Shown here one piece after another: positions 6,884 to 14,064 of a stretch of DNA of 16,193 nucleotides. Position 1 is the stretch's first letter, and each line of letters opens with the position of its first letter. The translations under genes were made by a program, and so were the position numbers. The notes under the pieces were generated by a model, which was given only the letters and a program-made list of their open reading frames with translations, did not search any database and was not told the DNA's origin. Source of the stretch: Bolinopsis microptera (taxonomy: Eukaryota; Ctenophora; Tentaculata; Lobata; Bolinopsidae); assembly GCF_026151205.1 (NCBI RefSeq), contig NC_087084.1, positions 3,692,845-3,709,037 of the forward strand, in the 5' to 3' direction.

Positions 6884-9535
6884 ACCTACATACATACTTG
6901 AGAATTCTGAGAAAAAATGATTTTCACGCTGAGTGAAGGACAGTGTATGCACTCACTTTTTCCCCCGGCCCAGATTTTTGAGAACTCAGGTCTACAACCT
7001 CTCTCAGAGTTTTGAGAATAATAACGGGGTTAATCGTAATGAGCAGGCTACTAACGAGCCACGCGGCGACACTCTTGGGACAGTGGCGCTGCACCAGGGA
7101 GGGTCGTTTTGATACAAGATAGTCAATCAGGGAGCCCCAATCATGGTTAGTTCATGGTAACAAACATATCACGTACACCTGTTCAGTGACGTCATATTCT
7201 CAGGGTATATGATTTTCAAGTGAAAGGTCTTTAACTGAGGTCACAAAACTTTTGATTGGTGCTTTGGCGACTTATACAAGTATTTTGGCAAAACTATCAT
7301 CTTTCCCTCACTTTTCTCCTAAAATAGATTAATAATTTAATTACCAAAAAATCATTACGGTCATGAAAATTTATACGTTCTAATGCTACGAATAAACAAA
7401 AATAATGACACCACGAGACATGACGTTCCTCCAATATTATAATGACTCAACCTTATTTTGTTACACTCCTGGAAGAGTAATGTTTAACATCACCGCATCT
7501 TTACTTTATATACAACCTTATTTTCTAACGCCTTCCTTGCTCAGGAAGGCTGGACGATACTGAAGGTTCACACCAGAAACAAAGTGTCTAGCGGAGGATG
7601 TGGATCTTGAAAATAATCGCTCGGCGTGTGTCCTCAGATGACCGTGGGCTCAGCTGGATCACCCTGGCAATACTGCCGCGTTAGGGACTGTGTAGAGGGC
7701 AGGGATGCCTATAAACTCAGGTGTGGTCACGTGATCATAATATGGGTCACGTGAAAGATCTGCAATATTATTACAATAATATCAATGAAGATATATAATG
7801 ATATTAGGAATGAGGAAATTTTGATCATTAAAATCGTCCGAGCCTACTTTCTACACATTTTCAGAGAAGCTCTTGTACTTGATTAACATGTCATTATTTT
7901 AACACTGAAACCTAAATTATATTTAACTTATTTAAATAACACATTTAATTAGGCGATTTTGAGTTCGCGCGCGCACGTCGGCTGATAGGCCACATAAACG
8001 AGGATATCGAGGTGTCAGCACCAAATGTTGGTCATCCGCTGCCCACGAGGCGGGACATGCACTGGTTAACTGTACTCAGAGAGGGAGATAACTCAGAGAC
8101 CGTTTACATAACCACTATTCTTCCGAGAGGTAGGTTAACCAAGAAAACATTATCTATATTACCCACCTAAAATTTTTAATAAAGACAGTGTGATTATTAG
8201 TCCCCCCCCCCACCCCCCACCCCCCCCCCCCTAAAAAAAAAGACCCATCTCGCTTCTCTCAAGCATCTCCAAGATAGAGAATTGCAAAGAATGTTCGCAA
8301 CAGACGTGGCCGTAAACCAGTAATGTTTCATTCTACAGGCGGTCACTGGGCCATGTACAGCCAGTATCAAAAAGAGATCAACACACCGAGAACATTGCTT
8401 CGATGATCGCTCAGATTGAGATCTGTATCGCTGGGCGTGTCGGGGAGGAGTAGGAGCTTCATCTAATTTGGGAGCTAGGATTTATTTTTGTGACTTTGAT
8501 GTGATCAGTGCTTCATAGTGAAGAATATCCTTCCTAAAATTATTGTTTTTAGTTCGAAAAGTTTTGATTTCATTTCTTTTAGCAGAATAAAGATTTTACA
8601 CCTGTTTATCGGATACTTACTTACCCATTTAAAATATCGGAAACTCTTAATAAATGGAGTTCGTCCTTATGTAGCGACGTGTTAATTGTTTAAAATATAG
8701 GCGGCTCTGTGATCAATTACTGATTTTCAGGTCAAGGGGTTAAAGTGTCTACTGGGTCGTTCTAGTGACATGAAAAAATGATGGCAAACTTCTTACGATT
8801 GCATTTCTGGTTAAGAGTGCGGTTACAGCGATAGGATAAGGTGGTAACCAACACAGCTATTAATTTTCTGAATTTTGTGGTGATTTGGATCTCTTCTCCA
8901 CTTTGATCAACTCACTATTAATTTATATTTTGATTTAACTGTTTTGCGTATAATGTATTGAAAGACATAGCAGAGTGTCTGAAGATGATTTTACTACCGA
9001 ACTGGTTACCAAACAGTGAAGATGTGGAGTGTGATTTATTAAATGTTTGAAAGACAGTTCTGTGCCTTTACAAAATCCAGGCCTGCTGGCTTGCTTCATA
9101 AAAACAAAAAATAAAAAAAAAACCTCTATGGTTTTACGCCAGCTGTTTTTTTTTAAACTCCACTTTTCAGGCTTGATTAAAAGCCTAACGATGGTGATAA
9201 GAAAACGCCCTTACCGAGAGTGGTCCATGATGAGTATAAAGAAAATTTTTCGACGTAAGTAGTGGAATTGATAGAAGAATTAAAAAAGTGGTTTTGTAAA
9301 AAGGAATGTTTATTAATGTTTTGTTAAATTTGACGTTTCATAGAACGGTGCACGGCCGGGTCAACAATTGGTACACTCAAATTTGTTGATATATCTACAT
9401 TTGATTTGATTGATTTTTAACAGTACGCTCTCTTATCCAGGATCGTTCAGATTGTAAATCAGAATGATGAAACACAAAAAAGAGTGGAAGCGCTCAAGCC
9501 ATCCTCTACCGATACATGACATTGACAGGGGAGAA
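5702..9535 (+). CDS. YME1L1-like: FtsH/M41 ATP-dependent zinc metalloprotease, YME1L-like, frameshifted
   Basis: This gene is assembled here from eleven exon blocks: 5702-5805, 6060-6172, 6387-6498, ~6650-6741, 7008-7145, 7545-7720, ~7989-8129, 8339-8450, 8731-~8780, 9171-9254 and 9424-9535. Family knowledge: these are membrane-anchored hexamers that unfold proteins with an AAA ATPase module and cut them with a zinc protease module. YME1L acts at the mitochondrial inner membrane, facing the intermembrane space. Seen here in order: TLEDVAG, a disrupted Walker A, GEAGVPFYYSS, FEEIFVG, FIDEID, TLNQMLV, ATNEP, the RPGRFD-like region, DVDLE, NTAAL, HEAGH, LPRG, SLGHV, AGRVGEE and STG..SSD. The FYYSSGS and LGHV motifs point to YME1L rather than the paraplegin/AFG3L2 branch; TLNQMLV is less specific. 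Most exons carry one or more single-base shifts, although the key residues are kept. The N-terminal targeting and membrane part and the last C-terminal residues were not found. Family confidence is high; subfamily confidence is moderate. Whether it is an intact gene with sequence errors or a pseudogene is open. Confidence 0.85.
6060..6172 (+). CDS. YME1L1-like: protease exon 2: Walker A region
   Basis: Acceptor CCTGTCAG ends at 6059. It reads MGCEIPKG, then a scrambled stretch where family members have VLLVGPPGTGKTLLAK, then the clean run AKALAGEAGVPFYYSS. In the scrambled part the nucleotides still spell the P-loop if about five single-base gains or losses are allowed; as written it reads SVRPPVWKDPHAK. 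The donor appears to lack one G (TCC then GTTAAT). With that G restored, the codon split matches the next exon (G/GT = Gly). The intron to 6387 is AT-rich. Confidence 0.85.
6387..6498 (+). CDS. YME1L1-like: protease exon 3: pore loop to Walker B
   Basis: Acceptor TTATTTTTACAG. It reads (G)SGFEEIFVG, then after a one-base loss VGAGR, then M-F, QANAPSIT and, after a shift, FIDEID, the Walker B motif. In relatives the first residues are GSEF.E.FVGVGA.R, so the family's Glu is Gly here (GGG for GAG), a possible substitution in a conserved pore-proximal position. The donor is not certain; GT at 6499 fits the expected length. Confidence 0.8.
6650..6741 (+). CDS. YME1L1-like: protease exon 4: TLNQ..MDG helix
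   Basis: AVSKRKD (from 6657) matches the basic AVG.KR segment after Walker B. After a shift, GTLNQMLV (to 6727) and then MDG (6732-6740) match the TLNQLLVEMDG helix of the family. The ending GGGA followed by GTTGAC gives a donor, and its split codon joins the next exon to read MDGK-F-ENNNG. The start is uncertain: an acceptor-like TTATGGCAG lies at 6623. Confidence 0.6.
6803..6883. repeat. C homopolymer tract (~81 bp)
   Basis: Almost pure C with one A and one G near its left end, inside the intron between protease exons 4 and 5. The complementary strand is a G run that could form quadruplexes. The length is unlikely to be exact. The polyproline frame across it (6700-6936) is not a gene. Confidence 0.9.
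7008..7145 (+). CDS. YME1L1-like: protease exon 5: sensor-1 and arginine-finger region
   Basis: Acceptor AACCTCTCTCAG. It reads SFENNNGV, then after a shift IVMS and ATNEP, then TLGT, AL and a stretch matching RPGRFDTKI. The family pattern is G.I...ATN.P..LD.AL.RPGRFD, so the sensor Asn is present. The paired arginines of the second-region-of-homology are blurred by indels (GGSFDT in one frame). Donor ATCATG/GTTAGT. At least four frame changes. Confidence 0.75.
7545..7720 (+). CDS. YME1L1-like: protease exon 6: AAA lid domain
   Basis: Acceptor CCTTGCTCAG. It reads EGWTILKVHTRNKV, then after a shift LAEDVDLE, then IARR, then GAQLDHPGNTAAL, then CVEGRDAYKL. This follows the family order G...ILKVH...K.LAEDVDLE.IAR..PG.TGADL.N..N.AAL.A...G. 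The asparagine-rich GADL..L.N motif is partly changed. Donor ACTCAG/GTGTGG. About four one-base shifts. Confidence 0.8.
7728..7753. promoter_or_regulatory. paired GTCACGTGA boxes
   Basis: CACGTG cores at 7728-7733 and 7748-7753, each within GGTCACGTGA, with starts 20 bp apart. They lie just inside the intron after protease exon 6. Such E-boxes bind bHLH-ZIP factors (USF, or TFEB/MITF types for GTCACGTGA). Function here is inference. Confidence 0.35.
7989..8129 (+). CDS. YME1L1-like: protease exon 7: HEAGH zinc site
   Basis: AAHEAGHALVNCT reads cleanly at about 8038-8076, giving the HExxH zinc-binding and catalytic motif (His 8044-8046, Glu 8047-8049, His 8056-8058). After a one-base shift comes EGDNSETVYITTILPRG, matching the V..I.I.PRG segment downstream of the zinc site in M41 proteases. 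Donor GAGAG/GTAGGT-type at 8130. Upstream, the run from 7989 should hold the ERRS..K linker but is not clearly readable, so the start is approximate. Confidence 0.85.
8202..8231. repeat. C-rich tract
   Basis: About 30 bases of C with two A interruptions, followed by a run of A. It sits in the intron between protease exons 7 and 8. Confidence 0.9.
8339..8450 (+). CDS. YME1L1-like: protease exon 8: SLGHV to AGRVGEE
   Basis: Acceptor TTTCATTCTACAG. One frame is open for the whole exon: SLGHVQPVSKRDQHTENIA, then SMIAQIEICIAGRVGEE. Family members have LGHV.L.P..D......LLA..D..MGGRVAEE, so this is the helix between the two zinc-ligand regions. LGHV is the YME1L form (LGYA or LGFA in paraplegin/AFG3L2). 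It is the cleanest exon of the gene. One base appears missing at each junction (PRG|GS and the donor, written GAGGAGTAGG). Confidence 0.85.
8731..8780 (+). CDS. YME1L1-like: protease exon 9: STG..SSD segment
   Basis: Acceptor TGATTTTCAG. Allowing one-base shifts, it reads VKG, VKVSTG, SSSDMKK, matching the family's FG....TTGASSDL..AT stretch. The Asp of SSD is the third zinc ligand in M41 enzymes and is present (GAC in AGTGACATG). The 3' end is not resolved: no clear GT within the expected few bases. Confidence 0.55.
9171..9254 (+). CDS. YME1L1-like: protease exon 10: MV.KYG helix
   Basis: Acceptor CTCCACTTTTCAG and an excellent donor CGAC/GTAAGT. It reads LIKSLTMVIRK, then after a shift GLTERV and HDEYKENFST. 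Family members have A..MV.K.GMSE.VG in this place. The exon lies in the correct order after the SSD segment. Identification rests on position plus the TMVIRK..LTERV pattern. Confidence 0.6.
9424..9535 (+). CDS. YME1L1-like: protease exon 11: C-terminal helices
   Basis: Acceptor TTTTTAACAG. It reads YALLSRIVQIVNQNDETQKR then VEAL; after a shift, AILYRYMTLTGEE. The family has SY.RA..LL..H......LA.ALL.YETL...E here, so this is the helical C-terminal domain. The donor is probably GAGAA/GTAGGC. The final exon with the stop codon was not found downstream. Confidence 0.6.
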
Positions 9536-11040
9536 GTAGGCGGGGATTGTTAATGTGGAGTCCCTTGAAAGAGAACCTGGTGGATTTACTGCCTTCTTCT
9601 TGATATTAATATTTGTTATAGGCCCAATTTTGTGGTTTAGACTGGCATTATTAGAGTTGCTGGAATTCTGGGATGGTGCTTGAGGAGTTTTTAGTTATCT
9701 ATGGCGGGTGAAGATTGAAGAGATGAAAAACATTGTTTCAGTGCAAAATTGTTAAAATTAGGGTAATTTAATTGCGCCTCAAACTTTCTAATTTTGAAAA
9801 ATTGTGGTGACCCAAAGTTTCTATGAGAATTGTGGCCAGGATATTGTGATTAGGATTTTATTCAGCTTGTTTTTTATAGCCTCGTAGCCTTCTTTAAATT
9901 TATTGAGTTAATATAGTTAAATATCATGCTACTTGTTAAAAACTCCATGATGATAGAGGAAGTGTTTTTTTTGAATTACATAAGATGGGATGTTCTGGCA
10001 ATGTACTTATTTTATATTTACTAGGGCAAACGGAGTGAAAATTTCTCAGAGAAACGACATCCGCTTATGGGCTGATTATATTATATAATCTTTGTTTTCT
10101 GGGCTTTATTTAGCTGGGCAGTCAATAGTAAAGCTTAGATTAGGATATGATCCACGGTGTCTGTAGGTTAGGGAAGTTTTTCGCACATCTCTTAGATTAT
10201 CTGCGCTCACGAGTTCGCATAACTTTGTCATTCTGTAGGGATGTGCACCGATTTCTCGCAGCGGACACTGCCCCCAGAGATTGCTCTGCCGGACATCCTC
10301 GCACGTTAAAATTCACTTCACTTCCAGGTGAAACCTCGCATCACTTACCTGGGGACCCCCTGCCTAGTAATAATGTTCATAAACATAAAGATTCAACGTA
10401 ATGACAGGCTGAGCGCCCCCCCGTCCCAGTAAATTGTCAAATATATCTCTCATTGTGATGGAATTTGGAATGCGGATTAATCGGAAAGACGGTTTTCAAC
10501 TAAAAATAGGCTTGTCATAATTTTAGTGCTTCTCTCGCTCTTGATCGTGATGAATCCGGCATTAGTAGATCGATTGTTTTAATTGTATTTTATTTGGACA
10601 GAATATTTGATATTGATCCCAAATAAAGGTAAAATCTCACATCTGACATCGTGCGCCCTAATACCCATTTTCGGGTTTCCCATTTCTTAGTTGTTAGTTA
10701 AACAGAATCTGTTGAGTGTAACTGATGACGAGAGGGTTTCGTTATTACCGACCAGTGAATAGTGAGAAAATGGGTAACAAGTTCCAAAAAGTAATGACCC
10801 CACTCCCCAAAATTTATGCACAAACGTCCTTCACCTCAGTTACTATCTTTTTAGTAAAATTTTATCGGAGAGACTTGCTAAGGCCAGCAGGAGGGCTCAT
10901 GATAGGCTCAGGGGCACCTAAGATATCCCAAATTTATATTTTGATCTAGACTGTTCACTGGAGAGCCATGCACGGCATTTGCGCGCGACAAGTGCGCGTT
11001 CGGGCGTTATGCGATTTCATCATTTTTTTGAACAAAGTCG
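9536..11040. other. no firm gene; possible end of protease gene and ambiguous open blocks
   Basis: The last protease exon should lie just after 9536, but I cannot identify it. 10147-10401 is open on the plus strand (84 codons), and its complement from about 10350 to 10195 is also open (VSPGSEVNFNVRGCPAEQ...). 10725-10949 is open in more than one plus frame. With both strands open and no family match, none is called. The rest is AT-rich. Confidence 0.35.
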
Positions 11041-11117
11041 CTAGTATGCATTGTTATTTCTTTGGTCGGGACGAATAAGCGCACCTTTGACATCCGTTAT
11101 CACCTCAGTTACCGGTT
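11041..11117 (-). CDS. terminal exon of an unknown minus-strand gene
   Basis: Acceptor TTGATTTCTTAG ends at 11118. The exon gives two bases completing a codon, then PVTEVITDVKGALIRPDQRN, then NNAY and stop TAG at 11043-11041. The previous exon (11317-11382) ends with one base, G, so the junction codon is GAA (Glu) and the frame reads DLEPVTEV without a break. The perfect phase match, clean frame and good splice sites make this exon pair convincing. No family recognised. Intron of about 200 bp. Confidence 0.6.
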
Positions 11118-11316
11118 CTAAGAAATCAAAACAAATAAATTAATAGCAGAAGAAACTTAAGTAAATATTTACCGGAAAAAATCATCCTCAATTCTACTTA
11201 ATATTTTCAATAAACTAGCTACAAAATATTTGAGAAACATGTTGTCAACTTAATGCTGGAATAAGGAAATAGTTAAAATAAGTTGGAGACTGTAAAGAAT
11301 AATAAATACAGCTTAC

Positions 11317-11382
11317 CTAGATCCTCAATAATAAAACGAGGATGGCGTTTAACGTCCAGCAGATATTTTTTATACCAGTTAT
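11317..11382 (-). CDS. penultimate exon of the unknown minus-strand gene
   Basis: Acceptor CTCTGTTAACGTCAG, then two bases, 21 codons (NWYKKYLLDVKRHPRFIIED, L), one base, and donor GTAAGC. It is basic, aromatic-rich and helical in look. It joins 11041-11117 in phase. Unlike the protease gene, no frameshift is needed. The exon before it must end in phase 1; none of the upstream candidates is certain. Confidence 0.6.
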   Translation of the reverse strand: MTGIKNICWTLNAILVLLLRI

Positions 11383-11554
11383 CTGACGTTAACAGAGAAA
11401 TCGTTCGATTAGAGATCTATATCAACCTCGGACTTCAGCTTGTCATTTTTCATTGAATAATTTTGATTGTTACTGACATAATAAAAACATTTCTTGAAGT
11501 CCTGACGTCACACACTATAATGTTGACGTAATTATGACTCATATTCATGTTAGA

Positions 11555-11645
11555 ACATGAGAACATCTCTGTCGTTTAGGAGGTCTCTGTCGTCTCGGTA
11601 AGCACACTGCTGCTGCCAAATCTTCCGCTGGTATTCGAACCTCCT
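11555..11645 (-). CDS. possible exon of the unknown minus-strand gene
   Basis: Acceptor-like TTTAATTGTTAG, then a stretch open in three frames. One reads RFEYQRKIWQQQCAYRDD, RDLLNDRDVLMF; another GGSNTSGRFGSSSVLTETTE. A donor in the right phase for the next exon is not evident. A TTCGAA core here resembles a tRNA B box but has no pairing stem. Tentative. Confidence 0.2.
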
Positions 11646-11725
11646 AACAATTAAATTTAATATAACTAATAACTAAATAAATAGCTCATGTTCATAATAA
11701 AATAATTAGATAACTAGGATTTTCA

Positions 11726-11880
11726 TTAGGAAACACTCTCGAAGGTACCGTGGCCCGGGGATGAGATCTGGATTTTGAGACAATCCGCCGAATTTTGTTT
11801 AGAGTGATCATAAACCAACTGGTCCATCTCTTCTCTGGGACAAGAATACTGAACTTGCATTGGCTTGATTGACTTGAAAG
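11726..11880 (-). CDS. possible exon of the unknown minus-strand gene
   Basis: After GGGCTTTCAAG the minus strand reads SIKPMQVQYSCPREEMDQLV, then YDHSKQNSADCLKIQ. It is protein-like with an acidic helix, then ends in TAA near 11726. A GTACCT donor-like site lies at about 11743. Family unknown. It sits between stronger exons of the same strand, which is its main support. Confidence 0.3.
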
Positions 11881-11917
11881 CCCGTTGTTTATTTTTTAAG
11901 TTGATATGTTTACTCAC

Positions 11918-11965
11918 CCTTTAGAACCGCCTCTGGACTGGTTGTACCTGACACTTGTGCAGTTG
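11918..11965 (-). CDS. possible small exon of the unknown minus-strand gene
   Basis: 48 bases between TATATGGTTAG and a strong donor AGG/GTGAGT. One frame reads TAQVSGTTSPEAVLK; another reads NCTSVRYNQSRGGSK. The first does not continue the likely frame of 12020-12172, while the second joins an alternative frame. Tentative. Confidence 0.3.
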
Positions 11966-12019
11966 CTAACCATATAGGCGGTTTACCAGATCATTATGTT
12001 CATTTCATTTCAAACTTAC

Positions 12020-12172
12020 AAAAGAGTTGTCATTTTTGTCCGACTCTGGATTACGTTCTGAAGTTGTTGGAGTTTTTCTGAAGGAGGGTGGGTTCTTTGT
12101 AATAGCTGGAGCTGTCTGACCTTGTGTATTCTGGTCACTGGAGATATTATGAAGTTTAAGAGAGATGAACAT
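12020..12172 (-). CDS. possible S/T/P-rich exon of the unknown minus-strand gene
   Basis: 51 codons from ATG at 12172 to donor TTTT/GTAAGT. It reads MFISLKLHNISSDQNTQG, QTAPAITKNPPSFRKTPTTS, ERNPESDKNDNSF. The polar, disordered composition is typical of linker regions. Another frame (QLQLLQRTHPPSEKLQQLQN) is also open over the same bases. The true start may be an acceptor inside this block rather than the ATG. It ends about 110 bp before the large inverted repeat. Confidence 0.35.
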
Positions 12173-12281
12173 TGAAAAGTTACATATTTGTTTATATTAT
12201 GACACCTTAATTTAATTGTCCCAGTCATAAAGAGAAAAAAAACCTAATTTAATCCTTATTACAAGGGCTATTTAAGTTTTT

Positions 12282-13453
12282 GTACAGAAACAGATCCGTC
12301 TGAAAAAAATCGATCTGCTGACACACAAGCCTTCATGAGGTTTTTGACGTTTTTGAGTGCCATTAGGTGCCCTTTATGGCTGACCTAACTTTTCCAAACT
12401 TTTCCCCGTGTCTTAGGCCACTTTGCCACTTTACCATTTTTACCACCTTTCTTGTTTGTCGAATATCTTTAGGTGTGAACCTCGTAAAGGTTGCGAATCA
12501 ATCGAGTGTGTTCATATTATCAGGAAGAAAAAACTTTTGGTTGAAAACAATTTTTACGTCAGATAATAAGTTAATTGGATAATTAGCAATATTAACTAAT
12601 TAGCAACATTCTAAAAAATTTTTATTGGCTACAAATTGATCGGAATAGCTTGAAACACGGAGAAAGGGAAAAAGTAGGTTTTTGAAAAAAATTTGAAATT
12701 GTTCACTCACATTTTTTTTTCGAGACTTAGAAAAAATTCGAAAATTCAAAATATTTTTTCCGCCAAAAGTGTTCAAATTGCATGAAAAAGCGCCGAGAAA
12801 ATGATTTTCAAAAAAAACTTAGTCAATTTTTCGTTTCAAGAATACTTAAATCACCAATATTTTTAGGTGGAGTTCATGTAAATCTCGGCAGTTTGTTGTT
12901 ATTAATCAGGAATTACTAACTCTAAGTGGAATGGTCTGAAACTGAAAAACGTAAGTTTAACGTACGATCGAGATATAAGAGTTTCTAAACTAATTACAAT
13001 ACAGCCTTATCGATTTTCACAGAAAATGCACCAATGGCCACAGTCAGATCGAACGAAACGATAGCCTGCTGATACTGTATTTTATTGATTTCAATGCATG
13101 AATCAGTGGGGTTAAGATAATACATTTTGTAATAAATAAGACAATCTCTGTACCGTCAATTGTTGCTAATCTAACCGGTTACCTGTATAACCATTTACCG
13201 ACCTCTTCTTTTCTCAAAACCATCAATCCGAGTTGTTCAATCGCATTTGGTGGGCGATCTAAGTAGTAATACATATCGAGCTATATTCAATCACAATACG
13301 ACACTGTCGTGTATATTATATGGCTCTGAAATGAGGTTTATGAACGCTTATACGTGAGAAAACTCGGTTTGAGAGGTTTTACAGTTTATCGCGAAAATGT
13401 CTACTTGGTCTAATGGCTCATTTACAGTTCGAAGAAGGGCAAGATACAGATCA
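12282..13453 (+). repeat. left arm of large inverted repeat (~1.17 kb)
   Basis: Begins near GTACAGAAACAGATCCGTC and pairs with the complement of 14065-15265 along its whole length. Examples are ATCGATCTGCTG, TTTATGGCTGACC, TTGTTTGTCGAATATCTTTA, GTCAGATAATAAGTTAAT, AAACTTAGTCAATTTTTCG, GCATTTGGTGG and CGAGCTATATTCAATCACAA. Arms differ by many substitutions and one-base indels, roughly 10-15 percent by eye. The 71-codon frame at 12367-12582 lies in the arm and is not conserved as a frame in the partner. Confidence 0.9.
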
Positions 13454-13483
13454 GGGAATACTGAGGAACAGCCATAGGTCCAG
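13428..13483 (+). CDS. possible exon at inner edge of the left arm
   Basis: TCATTTACAG, then 56 bases, then CCAG/GTAAGC. One frame is open: FEEGQDTDQGILRNSHRS. Its first half lies in the inverted repeat and its second half in the spacer. Only the splice signals and open frame support it. Confidence 0.2.
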
Positions 13484-13706
13484 GTAAGCAAGTGTAAAAT
13501 TCACACCTTTCCAAATCGACTGTGTAGGTTATGTATTGTACTGCATACCCGCTTCATTGCGGGATACCTCAAATCACCCTCATATGTCAGGGTCCGCTAA
13601 ATAGTTAAAATCAACCAAAGGGTAACATACGGGAAAGGGTGAGATTTAATACGGAGTACAGTGTCGGGGCTAGGGGTAGTAAAGACACAGTTAAGAATTA
13701 ATTCAG

Positions 13707-13769
13707 GGAATGTTCCACGAGAGTCAGGATATTTTGGAAATTGCTAATAGAGACAGATTCCTGTTTCAG
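13707..13769 (+). CDS. possible exon in the inverted-repeat spacer
   Basis: ATTAATTCAG, 63 bases (21 codons), then TTTCAG/GTAAGA. It reads GMFHESQDILEIANRDRFLF then Q, a protein-like block in phase 0 at both ends. No family recognised. It may pair with 13850-13898, although that would need a one-base phase change. Confidence 0.35.
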
Positions 13770-13849
13770 GTAAGAATTGTTAATGTTATTGAGGGATGTT
13801 GATTGAAATCGGACGTCGTGAAGTAAAAAATTACAGGTTCTTCCCGCAG

Positions 13850-13898
13850 GATATTCGGGGCCATGATTGATCGCTCGGGATTAATGTGCGGACAGATC
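13850..13898 (+). CDS. possible second exon in the inverted-repeat spacer
   Basis: TTCTTCCCGCAG, one base, 16 codons IFGAMIDRSGLMCGQI, then GTAGCT. The frame continues open past the donor for about 25 codons. Family unknown. Together with 13707-13769 it suggests a gene fragment captured between the arms. Confidence 0.3.
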
Positions 13899-13901
13899 GT
13901 A

Positions 13902-14031
13902 GCTAACAAACTGAACCCAATTGAACCTAGTTCCATAACCAATCAGCTTAATTGGTTTAGGGTTAGGGTGGGTTAGGGTTTAAGAGTTAGGGTTTAATTA
14001 TGTCTAAATTGGGTTCAGTTGTCCGGTTAGC
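13902..14031. repeat. small inverted repeat enclosing TTAGGG-like units
   Basis: GCTAACAAACTGAACCCAATT (13902-13922) and AATTGGGTTCAGTT..GGTTAGC (14007-14031) are inverted copies. Between them, 13956-13995 has four TTAGGG-type units with irregular spacing. This could be a short interstitial telomere-like tract or chance simple sequence. Confidence 0.6.
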
Positions 14032-14064
14032 ACGCTCTTGCGAAAGTGACATTCTAAGCTTTCT

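Noticed and set aside
6700-6936. 78-codon plus-strand frame with polyproline
   Set aside because: It reads through the 81 bp C tract in a protease intron. Only the segment up to 6741 carries family signal, and in another reading.
11625-11650. tRNA or SINE B-box (TTCGAA core)
   Set aside because: No T-arm stem can be formed on either strand and no A box lies at the right distance.
12367-12582. 71-codon plus-strand frame in the inverted-repeat arm
   Set aside because: The partner arm breaks the frame with indels; no family match.
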